A stretch of DNA of 5,210 nt from an uncultured Oscillospiraceae bacterium (lineage in GTDB: Bacteria > Bacillota > Clostridia > Oscillospirales > Oscillospiraceae). Made by a program: the position numbers and the translations under genes. Shown piece after piece: positions 1 through 5,190 of the stretch (positions within the stretch are counted from its first letter, which is position 1; the number at the start of each line of letters is the position of its first letter). The stretch is from positions 1 to 5,210 of the forward strand of contig CAKTIH010000135.1 in the NCBI GenBank assembly GCA_934565615.1, in the 5' to 3' direction. The notes beneath the pieces are model-generated. The model worked only from the letters and a program-made list of their open reading frames with translations, searched no databases and was not told the origin of the DNA.

Positions 1-2
1 GC

Positions 3-1193
3 TCAGATAAGGTGCCTGCGCTCGCCCTTTTCAAGCTCATCCCACACGGGGGACATGTTGCGCAGGTACTCAACGACTCTCGGGACGACCTCGATGATAT
101 GGTCGATCTGCTCCATAGTGTTGTACTCGCCTATCGACAGGCGCAGGGAGCCGTGGGCGACCTCATGCGGCAGGCCGAGCGCGAGCAGAACATGGCTCGG
201 GTCAAGGGATCCGGAGGTGCAGGCGCTGCCGGAGGAAGCGCAGATACCGTTGGCGTCGAGCATGAGCAGCAGGGACTCGCCCTCGATGCCCTCAAAGCAC
301 ATGTTGACCGTGCCGGGAACATGGTGCTCAAGGCTGCCGTTTATCTTGCTGTGCGGGATCTTGCCGAGTTCGGCAAAGAGCTTATCGCGCATCGCGCACA
401 TCTTCGCGGAGTTCTCCTCCATATTATCGCAGGACTCCTTGAGCGCTGCCGCCATTGCAGCGATGCCCGCGACGTTCTCGGTGCCCGCGCGCTTGCCGCG
501 CTCCTGCGCTCCGCCCTCGATGAGGTTGAGGATGGGGATGTTCTTTCTCACATACAGCGCGCCGACGCCCTTGGGCGCGTGGAACTTGTGCCCGGAGATG
601 GAGAGCATGTCTATGTTCATCTCCTCAACGTTTATCGGCATGTGCCCCGCGGCCTGAACAGCGTCGCAGTGGAAGGGAACGCCGCGCTCACGGCAGAGCG
701 CGCCGATCTCCTTCACGGGCTGGACGGTGCCTATCTCGTTATTGGCGAACATGATGGTGACAAGGCAGGTGTCCTCGCGGATGGCCGCGGCAAGCTCGTC
801 AAGGCGGACGACGCCGTCCTCATGCACGTCGAGCAGCGTGACCTCGAAGCCCTCCTTCTCGAGTCGGGCAAGGCTGTGCAGCACAGCATGGTGCTCAAAC
901 TTAGTAGAGATAAGGTGCTTTTTTCCCTTGCGCGCGCCGAGGCGGGCGGCGGAGAAGATGGCCTGATTATCGGCCTCGCTGCCGCCGGAGGTAAAGATTA
1001 TCTCGCGCGGGCTTTTCGCGCCGAGGCAATCGGCCACGGTCTGTCTGGCCTTGGCGACATCCTCCGTCACCTTCTGGGCGAAGGCATAGAGGCTGGAAGG
1101 GTTGCCGTAATATTCGGTCAGGTACGGCATCATCGCGTCAAGCGCGGTCTTGCTGACGCAGGTGGTTGCGGCGTTATCGGCGTATACGAACAT
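3..1193 (-). CDS. nifS: NifS/IscS-type cysteine desulfurase
   Basis: This is a 396-residue PLP-dependent class V aminotransferase-fold enzyme. The family converts L-cysteine to alanine and passes the sulfur, as a persulfide, to a scaffold such as NifU/IscU in the cytoplasm. Visible residues are the N-terminal YADNAATT (4-11), the PLP-phosphate loop TSGGSEADN (68-76), His101 in EHHA, NNEIGT (151-156), Asp177 and Gln180 in HCDAVQAAG, the Schiff-base lysine Lys203 in SGHKF, and the persulfide cysteine Cys325 in SSGSACTSGS. The active-site loop is the NifS/IscS (group I) form, and the length is normal and complete. The ATG follows GAAAGGA (1203-1209) by 9 bases. It lies 27 bases behind iscR, almost certainly in the same transcript. 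The TGA stop is three bases from the window edge, so any nifU/iscU or mnmA partner lies outside. The family call is very secure. Calling it NifS rather than IscS rests on motif style and the iscR neighbour, and nothing here implies nitrogen fixation. Confidence 0.97.
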   Translation of the reverse strand: MFVYADNAATTCVSKTALDAMMPYLTEYYGNPSSLYAFAQKVTEDVAKARQTVADCLGAKSPREIIFTSGGSEADNQAIFSAARLGARKGKKHLISTKFEHHAVLHSLARLEKEGFEVTLLDVHEDGVVRLDELAAAIREDTCLVTIMFANNEIGTVQPVKEIGALCRERGVPFHCDAVQAAGHMPINVEEMNIDMLSISGHKFHAPKGVGALYVRKNIPILNLIEGGAQERGKRAGTENVAGIAAMAAALKESCDNMEENSAKMCAMRDKLFAELGKIPHSKINGSLEHHVPGTVNMCFEGIEGESLLLMLDANGICASSGSACTSGSLDPSHVLLALGLPHEVAHGSLRLSIGEYNTMEQIDHIIEVVPRVVEYLRNMSPVWDELEKGERRHLI

Positions 1194-1207
1194 GTCTTTC
1201 TATCCTT

Positions 1208-1223
1208 TCAACTTATCAACTTA
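1208..1223. repeat. Tandem 8-base duplication between iscR and nifS
   Basis: TCAACTTA occurs twice in a row on the plus strand (TAAGTTGA twice on the coding strand). The repeat includes the iscR TAA stop and runs up to the nifS ribosome binding site. It is probably a small slippage duplication that sets the intercistronic spacing. I see no hairpin or terminator in this gap, which supports co-transcription of the two genes. Confidence 0.7.
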
Positions 1224-1649
1224 CTTTTTATCTTTTCTCCATTTATCTCCGGTGAGAAGGTCCTGAAGCGTTATCCCGTCAAGATAGGCGTTGATGATCT
1301 CGTCAAGCTCCATCCACATGGGAACGGTGATGCACTCGCCAGCGCGGTCACACTCGACGCTGCCGGCCTTGATGCAGGACACGGGCGCAAGATTATCCTC
1401 AACGCAGCGCAGTATCTCCCCGACACTGTACTCCTCCGGCTTCCGGGCGAGCTTGTAGCCGCCCTCCTTGCCGCGCGTGCTGTCTATAAGCTCGGCCTTC
1501 TTGAGGCTGCCGACGATGGCCTCCATGTACTTCATGGAAGAATCCGTCCTGTCGGCGATCGTCTTGAGGGAGACATAGACCTCATCGGTACGCCTTGCAA
1601 GGTCGACCATAATACGCAGGGCATAGCGCCCCTTTGACGTCACATTCAA
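1221..1649 (-). CDS. iscR: Rrf2-family transcriptional regulator, IscR-like
   Basis: This 142-residue Rrf2-family DNA-binding protein is the likely regulator of the desulfurase gene behind it. It starts with the family signature MNVTSKGRYALRIMVDLA, followed by a winged helix-turn-helix (about 27-50) and a wing with RGKEGGYKLAR (59-69). Three cysteines, Cys92, Cys100 and Cys106 (spacing C-X7-C-X5-C), lie where IscR holds its [2Fe-2S] cluster; E. coli IscR has C-X5-C-X5-C plus a His three residues after the last Cys. Here that position is Val109, so the fourth ligand is unclear. CymR-type Rrf2 proteins lack the cysteines, which argues for an Fe-S sensor. The start is TTG at 1647-1649, placed 8 bases after a strong AGGAGG (1658-1663). 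An out-of-frame ATG overlaps it and is immediately followed by TGA, so it cannot compete productively. Autoregulation is likely from the dyads upstream but is inferred. Confidence 0.93.
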   Translation of the reverse strand: MNVTSKGRYALRIMVDLARRTDEVYVSLKTIADRTDSSMKYMEAIVGSLKKAELIDSTRGKEGGYKLARKPEEYSVGEILRCVEDNLAPVSCIKAGSVECDRAGECITVPMWMELDEIINAYLDGITLQDLLTGDKWRKDKK

Positions 1650-1695
1650 GAATAACCCCTCCTCTGCGGATTATTATTCCCGGAATTTTGAGGCA

Positions 1696-1711
1696 ATACC
1701 GCTTGTGGTAT
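1696..1711. promoter_or_regulatory. Candidate operator dyad ATACC-N6-GGTAT upstream of iscR
   Basis: ATACCGCTTGTGGTAT is a 5+5 inverted repeat with a 6-base centre. It lies roughly 15-30 bases downstream of the predicted iscR transcription start and upstream of its ribosome binding site. A third copy of the half-site (ATACC, 1735-1739) overlaps the predicted -10 element. IscR sites in other bacteria also have AT-rich ends of the ATA...TAT type, but I cannot align this to a known consensus. A role in autoregulation is inferred from position and symmetry. Confidence 0.4.
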
Positions 1712-1715
1712 GTTC

Positions 1716-1758
1716 TAATTCCTACAAATTTAATATACCATAAGATTACTGGGAATTA
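1716..1758. promoter_or_regulatory. Inverted repeat TAATTCC/GGAATTA flanking the iscR -10 element
   Basis: TAATTCC at 1716-1722 and its exact complement GGAATTA at 1752-1758 are separated by 29 bases that contain the predicted iscR -10. The right part (1734-1760, plus orientation) also resembles, as I recall it, the long CymR-type Rrf2 box, which ends in GGAATTTAA; here the end is GGAATTAAA. Another GGAATT lies at 1682-1687. This may be an Rrf2-family operator, but the resemblance was judged by eye. Confidence 0.35.
1732..1740 (-). promoter_or_regulatory. Predicted iscR-nifS promoter (extended -10)
   Basis: On the minus strand TGG-TATATT gives an extended -10 element (TATATT at 1732-1737, TG at 1739-1740). 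The -35 about 17 bases upstream is weak (TTTAAT-like), which fits reliance on the TG extension. The start site would be near 1725, giving a leader of about 75 bases before the TTG. No better promoter was seen between here and the end of the YdcF gene. Confidence 0.5.
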
Positions 1759-1779
1759 AATTGGACAAGTTACACAAAG

Positions 1780-1793
1780 TTATACGCGTATAA
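1780..1793. repeat. 14-base perfect palindrome TTATACGCGTATAA
   Basis: The palindrome is perfect over all 14 bases and lies one base from the large hairpin at 1795-1828. Relative to the predicted iscR start it sits around -55 to -68, a usual place for an activator or repressor site. No known operator is recognised. It could equally be part of the 3' region of the YdcF transcript. Confidence 0.6.
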
Positions 1794-1794
1794 T

Positions 1795-1828
1795 TTTGCA
1801 GTCTGCCGGGTTCACAGCAGACTGCAAA
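1795..1828 (-). terminator. 12-bp perfect stem-loop after the YdcF-family gene
   Basis: TTTGCAGTCTGC (1795-1806) and GCAGACTGCAAA (1817-1828) form a perfect 12-bp stem with a 10-base loop. It lies 18 bases beyond the YdcF-family stop codon, the expected place for its terminator. On neither strand does a T run follow the stem, so it is not a standard intrinsic terminator. It may mark or protect a 3' end, cause pausing, or act as a DNA-level site. The hairpin itself is certain; the terminator role is not. Confidence 0.4.
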
Positions 1829-1846
1829 GCAAATTATATAGCATTT

Positions 1847-2623
1847 TCAGAAGCTGAGTTCGCCCTTGATAAGTCCGGCGCCGACGGCGAAGAACTCGCG
1901 CAGGGCATAGTGCGTAAAGCCGTAGCCTGTAGAGGGTGCCGGTATGCCGCTGAAGTTCAGCGCCGACACGTGCCGCGCCGTCGCGAGGGCACGGAAGATG
2001 TGAAAGTCGTTCGTGACGATGCCGATGTTCTCCGCCCCCGCCGGGAGCAGCTTCAGGCTGTTTTCGATATTGGTCAGCGTACTGGTGGACTTGTCCTCGA
2101 TAAGCACCCGCTCGGGGTCGATGCCGTATTTTTCAAGGTTGCGGCGGATGCACTCGGCCTCGCTGATGCCCTCGTCCGCCCCCTGCCCACCTGAAGCAAT
2201 GCAGACGGTATCGGGGTTCGACATAAGGTATTCCGCCGCAGCGTCGATCCGCTGCGCGAGCGCGCCGCTCGGCTGCGTGCCGTTGACCTTCGCGCCGAGG
2301 ACGATTATGCAGTCGAGCCCATCTTCGGGCTCCACGAACGCGCCCGAGCAGATAAAGCACTCTGCGAACACGAACACCGCAAAGCCTACGGCAAGGCATA
2401 TGTGGACTATTTTCAAGAGCTTGTCCGAAAACGGGAGCGGCTTTCCGGTGCGTATGCTGCGGTCAAAGATCACAAAGCGCGCGATGCACGCGAGCCCCGC
2501 CAGCAGCCACAGGAACAGCAGCGACTGCCCGAAGCGCACGGCAAAGCCCATGCCGAAATAATACAACAGGCAGAGGATGCCGAAGATCAGTATGAGAGTA
2601 TTTATAATGCGGCTGTGTTTCAT
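1847..2623 (-). CDS. Membrane-anchored YdcF-family (DUF218) protein
   Basis: This 258-residue protein has an N-terminal membrane part and a DUF218/YdcF domain. Hydrophobic segments lie at about 6-28, 33-53 and 72-92. The domain runs from about 103 to the C-terminus and shows the family landmarks DCIIVLGAKVNG (104-115), ALAQRIDAA (121-129), SGGQGADEGISEAE (144-157), the STSTLTNI stretch (179-186) and IVTNDFHIFRA (202-212). Relatives (E. coli YdcF, SanA) are linked to the cell envelope, and YdcF is reported to bind S-adenosylmethionine; the reaction is generally unknown. The topology would place the domain outside the membrane, but that is inferred. The start is the ATG at 2621-2623, 7 bases after AAGGAGG (2631-2637). 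The frame stays open for 33 more codons upstream, but these run through the predicted promoter at 2654-2659 and have no better start signal. It is transcribed away from the DUF401 gene and is not obviously related to iscR-nifS. Confidence 0.9.
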   Translation of the reverse strand: MKHSRIINTLILIFGILCLLYYFGMGFAVRFGQSLLFLWLLAGLACIARFVIFDRSIRTGKPLPFSDKLLKIVHICLAVGFAVFVFAECFICSGAFVEPEDGLDCIIVLGAKVNGTQPSGALAQRIDAAAEYLMSNPDTVCIASGGQGADEGISEAECIRRNLEKYGIDPERVLIEDKSTSTLTNIENSLKLLPAGAENIGIVTNDFHIFRALATARHVSALNFSGIPAPSTGYGFTHYALREFFAVGAGLIKGELSF

Positions 2624-2653
2624 GTCGCCGCCTCCTTGTTTTTGCGTCTTGAC

Positions 2654-2659
2654 ATTATA
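2654..2659 (-). promoter_or_regulatory. Predicted -10 element for the YdcF-family gene
   Basis: A perfect TATAAT on the minus strand lies 30 bases upstream of the ATG, giving a leader of about 24 bases that carries the AAGGAGG site. The -35 region is a T-rich stretch without a good TTGACA match. The plus strand reads TTGACA over the same bases (2649-2654), probably by chance. Confidence 0.45.
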
Positions 2660-2746
2660 GACGGTAAAAAATGTAAAAAGTGCCGTGTAATTTTTTGTTT
2701 TTACTTTATCATATAATCGCATCCATGTCGATAGCTGCCGGAATTG

Positions 2747-2776
2747 TTGACTTTGTGTACACAGTTAGGATATAAT
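2747..2776 (+). promoter_or_regulatory. Sigma-A-type promoter for the DUF401 gene, with palindromic spacer
   Basis: TTGACT (2747-2752) and TATAAT (2771-2776) are 18 bases apart, a near-consensus housekeeping promoter with a start site near 2783. The spacer contains the perfect 10-base palindrome TGTGTACACA (2754-2763), a plausible repressor site. This promoter overlaps the upstream extension of the reading frame and so favours the ATG at 2810 as the true start. Confidence 0.75.
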
Positions 2777-2809
2777 TTCTTCAAATATCATCTTGTTTGG
2801 AGTCATTAT

Positions 2810-4012
2810 ATGCAGCTCGTTTTTCTCGGTATAGTCTTTCTTGTGATCGTGATCCTTCTCGCCGTCAGGCGTCCGCTTTATCAGGCCATACTCGGCGCGC
2901 TCATCGCGGCGGCGCTGCTCTACCGCATCCCGCCGAGGGCGATACTGAGCCAGACCGCACGGGTGTTCACCGATTGGAACTCCTTCTCGGTGCTCGTTTC
3001 GCTCTATCTCATCACCTACCTTCAGAGAATGCTCGAGGCACGCAGCCAGATAAAGCTCGCGCAGCTCGACCTCAACGGGCTTTTCCACAACCGGCGCGTC
3101 AACGCCGCGGGTGCTCCGCTTTTCATCGGGCTGCTGCCCTCTGCCGCGGCAATGATACTCTGCGCAGACATAGTGAAGGATTCGACTGACGGATATCTCG
3201 ACGCTAAGGAGCAGGCCTTTGTCACGAGCTGGTTTCGCCACATCCCGGAGAGCACGCTCCCGACCTACACGGGCGTGCTGCTGATGGCGAGCCTGTCCGG
3301 GCAGCCGCTCGGCAGGTTCATGCTGGGGATGATAATACCGATGCTCGCCCTTGCCCTCGTCGGGTACTTCCCGTATTTTCTCCGTCTGCCGCGCGACCCC
3401 GGCACACCGCGCAGCGAAAACCGCGCCCGCGACGCGCTGAACCTCGTGAAGCACCTGTGGTCGCTGCTACTGATACTGGTGCTGATACTGGCCTTTGATT
3501 TTCAGGTCGTGACGGCGGTGCTCACGGTCATCGTCCTCGCGGCGTTTGCGTACCGTTTCAGCTTTGCGGAGCTGAAAGGCTTCATCGTCAGCGCCTTTGA
3601 GGTGAAGCTGCTGCTCAACACCTTCCTCATCCTCGTGCTCAAGGAGTTTATCTCCTACACCGGTGTGCTGACACTGCTGCCGTCCGTGCTCTCGACACTG
3701 CCGATACCTGCGTGGCTCGTGTTCGCGCTGATGTTCTTCGTCGGCAGCATCATAAGCGGCAGCAACGGCATCATCGCCCTCGGCACGCCTTTGGCCTTTG
3801 CCGCCATCGACGGCGGAATACCGCTGATGGTACTGCTGATGTGCATGTGCCACGCGGCGAGCCTTATTTCCCCGGTGCATGTCTGCCTCGTCGTCGCGTC
3901 GGATTACTTCAAGATCACCATGGGGCAGCTCATACGCAAAACCATCCCCGCGTCTCTGGTGTTCGCGCTGCTGATGATCGGCTACTACCTGTTGCTGACG
4001 GTTATTATGTGA
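2810..4012 (+). CDS. DUF401-family integral membrane protein (putative permease)
   Basis: This 400-residue, very hydrophobic protein has roughly 10 membrane segments, beginning with 3-19 and 23-38. I recognise DUF401 from GLLPSAAAMILCAD (107-120), SWFRHIPEST (140-149), the small-residue loop GSIISGSNG (312-320) and SPVHVCLVVASDYFK (354-368). In relatives these motifs read like GLLPMPGG, YWFRH-WE and SPVHLCL. The two similar halves, each with a polar motif inside the membrane, recall ion-transporter/GntP-like permeases, so small-molecule or anion transport is a reasonable guess; no substrate is known to me. The GLLPMPGG-like loop is altered to GLLPSAAA here, which may change function. The ATG at 2810 follows GGAG (2799-2802) by 7 bases. 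In-frame codons upstream to 2744 overlap the promoter. The gene is monocistronic or leads into the lipoprotein gene, which has its own promoter. No convincing terminator is seen after the stop, only a T run at 4045-4050. Confidence 0.85.
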   Translation: MQLVFLGIVFLVIVILLAVRRPLYQAILGALIAAALLYRIPPRAILSQTARVFTDWNSFSVLVSLYLITYLQRMLEARSQIKLAQLDLNGLFHNRRVNAAGAPLFIGLLPSAAAMILCADIVKDSTDGYLDAKEQAFVTSWFRHIPESTLPTYTGVLLMASLSGQPLGRFMLGMIIPMLALALVGYFPYFLRLPRDPGTPRSENRARDALNLVKHLWSLLLILVLILAFDFQVVTAVLTVIVLAAFAYRFSFAELKGFIVSAFEVKLLLNTFLILVLKEFISYTGVLTLLPSVLSTLPIPAWLVFALMFFVGSIISGSNGIIALGTPLAFAAIDGGIPLMVLLMCMCHAASLISPVHVCLVVASDYFKITMGQLIRKTIPASLVFALLMIGYYLLLTVIM

Positions 4013-4040
4013 TGGCAGCACAAATAAATATGTTTTAGGT

Positions 4041-4069
4041 TTGCTTTTTTGTTCGGCACATGGTATATT
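4041..4069 (+). promoter_or_regulatory. Promoter of the lipoprotein gene
   Basis: TTGCTT (4041-4046) and TATATT (4064-4069) are exactly 17 bases apart, with TG one base before the -10 (extended -10). The start site would be near 4076. The ten bases ATGGTATATT (4060-4069) are identical to those at the iscR promoter. The promoter excludes the upstream in-frame extension of the coding region to 4049. Confidence 0.65.
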
Positions 4070-4123
4070 GAAATCAGGTATTTCGGAAACCGGACGATCA
4101 GACACAGAGAAAGGAAGATGACC

Positions 4124-5038
4124 GTGAATAAGCTGAAGAAAGCACTGTCCATGCTGCTCATTGCAGCTTTCATGCTCAGCGCCTCCGGGTGCAGCATGAT
4201 CGATTACGTGAAGGCCGAGAAGCTCAGACTCGACGGCGACTATGCCGCCGCGCAGGAGATGTACATCGCCCTCGGCGATTACAAGGACAGCGCGGAACTT
4301 GCCAACGGATGCGGCTATCAGACCGCGAAGGACGCATACGACAGCGAGGATTATGAGACTGCCGCCGGTCTCTTCGATAAGCTCGGTAGTTATAGGAACT
4401 CAGCCCAGCTCAAGCAGAAATGCGACGATCATATGCTCGAAGCAAAGCTCGTCGGCAAATGGGTATCCGGCAATGTGGATGTGGCCGAGATATTGCAGGC
4501 GACTTTTGACGAGCTGGCCGGGGACGGTGACGTGGACATGACCGCGCTGGCCGCCAACTGTAACTTTGATGACTGCGTCCTCGTGATCTATACCGAGTTT
4601 ACCGACAAAGACACCTTCATAATGAGCTATGATTCCGCCGCCTTTGTCGATCCGTTTATTGCTGCTCTCAAGGATGGCTTCCAAGTGACGATGGAGGATG
4701 CGCTGCGGCAGGACATAATCGATTCCGGAATCACAATGGAGGAAGTGGAGGCAGCTTACGGCACCTCCGATATCGATGAAGTATTCGCCGCCGATATGGG
4801 ATTTACCATTGAGGATTACTTTAATGCTATCGTCTCCCGTGACGACCTTATATCTCTGTACGATTCACTGATAATCACCGGCACGTATAATGTCGAGGAC
4901 GGCAATATAAGCATCACTGTCGGCACTGAAACCGAGACTGCCGACTATGACAGTGAAAGCGACACCATCACAATGAGCGGAGAGAACCTGACAGATGGCG
5001 AAATTACCTTTACGCACGGGAAGGTTGAGCAAGTATAA
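4124..5038 (+). CDS. Secreted lipoprotein with two TPR-like repeats
   Basis: This predicted surface lipoprotein of 304 residues (306 from the alternative ATG at 4118) is of unknown function. The signal peptide is NKLKKALSMLLIAAFMLSASGC, with the lipidated cysteine at 23. Residues 32-64 and 69-101 are two copies of a helical repeat: a GDYAAA or EDYETA stretch, then LGDYKDSAEL or LGSYRNSAQL. Such TPR/Sel1-like modules are common in Clostridia surface proteins and usually bind other proteins. After LVGKW (109-113) comes an acidic region rich in Asp/Glu, then beta-like strands near the C-terminus (GTYNVEDGNISITVG and a following DTITMSG). The LVGKW start and terminal strands suggest a lipocalin-like beta domain with a helical insert, but this is weak. 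I prefer the GTG start because the AAAGGAAG site (4110-4117) is 6 bases away, while it abuts the ATG at 4118. No partner gene in the window indicates its role. Confidence 0.85.
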   Translation: MNKLKKALSMLLIAAFMLSASGCSMIDYVKAEKLRLDGDYAAAQEMYIALGDYKDSAELANGCGYQTAKDAYDSEDYETAAGLFDKLGSYRNSAQLKQKCDDHMLEAKLVGKWVSGNVDVAEILQATFDELAGDGDVDMTALAANCNFDDCVLVIYTEFTDKDTFIMSYDSAAFVDPFIAALKDGFQVTMEDALRQDIIDSGITMEEVEAAYGTSDIDEVFAADMGFTIEDYFNAIVSRDDLISLYDSLIITGTYNVEDGNISITVGTETETADYDSESDTITMSGENLTDGEITFTHGKVEQV

Positions 5039-5054
5039 CAGTATACGCAAGGTC

Positions 5055-5085
5055 CAAGGGCGGAACCGCTGCGGTCCCGCCCTTG
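5055..5085 (+). terminator. Stem-loop after the lipoprotein gene
   Basis: CAAGGGCGG (5055-5063) pairs perfectly with CCGCCCTTG (5077-5085). One A/C mismatch follows, then ACCG/CGGT around a CTG loop. The structure begins 17 bases after the TAA stop and is strong and GC-rich. The T tract behind it is poor (AGGTTTATCT), so termination may be partial. It is the best terminator candidate for the lipoprotein unit. Confidence 0.65.
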
Positions 5086-5112
5086 AGGTTTATCTACAAT
5101 CAATGGAACATC

Positions 5113-5141
5113 TTGCAAAAAGGCGGCGCTGGTGCTACAAT
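5113..5141 (+). promoter_or_regulatory. Promoter for a downstream unit cut by the window edge
   Basis: TTGCAA (5113-5118) and TACAAT (5136-5141) are 17 bases apart, with TG one base before the -10. The start site would be near 5148. It follows the stem-loop of the previous gene, so it likely opens a new plus-strand unit whose coding or RNA gene lies beyond 5210. Confidence 0.6.
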
Positions 5142-5160
5142 ATGCCCGAAAGATATCACC

Positions 5161-5190
5161 GTCCTGCGGGAGAAACCCGGCGGGACTTTT
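5161..5190 (+). terminator. Leader stem-loop with short T run (attenuator-like)
   Basis: GTCCTG (5161-5166) pairs with CGGGAC (5181-5186) including one T-G pair. With one bulged G the stem continues as CGGG/CCCG around an AGAAA loop, and TTTT follows directly. It begins only about 13 bases after the predicted start site, so it could be an attenuator, part of a structured leader RNA, or a weak terminator for read-through from the lipoprotein gene. I do not recognise a known riboswitch class in the visible bases. Confidence 0.4.

Noticed and set aside
12..1637. A 541-codon open frame on the plus strand, antisense to nifS and iscR
   Set aside because: It runs across two well-recognised genes on the other strand, its translation has no recognisable domain, and long antisense frames are expected at this GC content and codon bias.
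2649..2677. Plus-strand promoter with TTGACA at 2649-2654
   Set aside because: The only -10 at proper spacing is the weak TGTAAA, and the DUF401 gene has a much better promoter at 2747-2776.
2624..2722. N-terminal extension of the YdcF-family protein by 33 residues
   Set aside because: It overlaps a perfect TATAAT on the same strand and the AAGGAGG site that serves the ATG at 2621-2623.
2744..2809. N-terminal extension of the DUF401 protein by 22 residues
   Set aside because: These codons overlap a near-consensus promoter (2747-2776), and a good ribosome binding site serves the ATG at 2810 instead.
4013..4050. Terminator after the DUF401 gene using the T run at 4045-4050
   Set aside because: Only about 4 bp of stem (CAAA/TTTG) can form before the T run, and the bases overlap the lipoprotein promoter.
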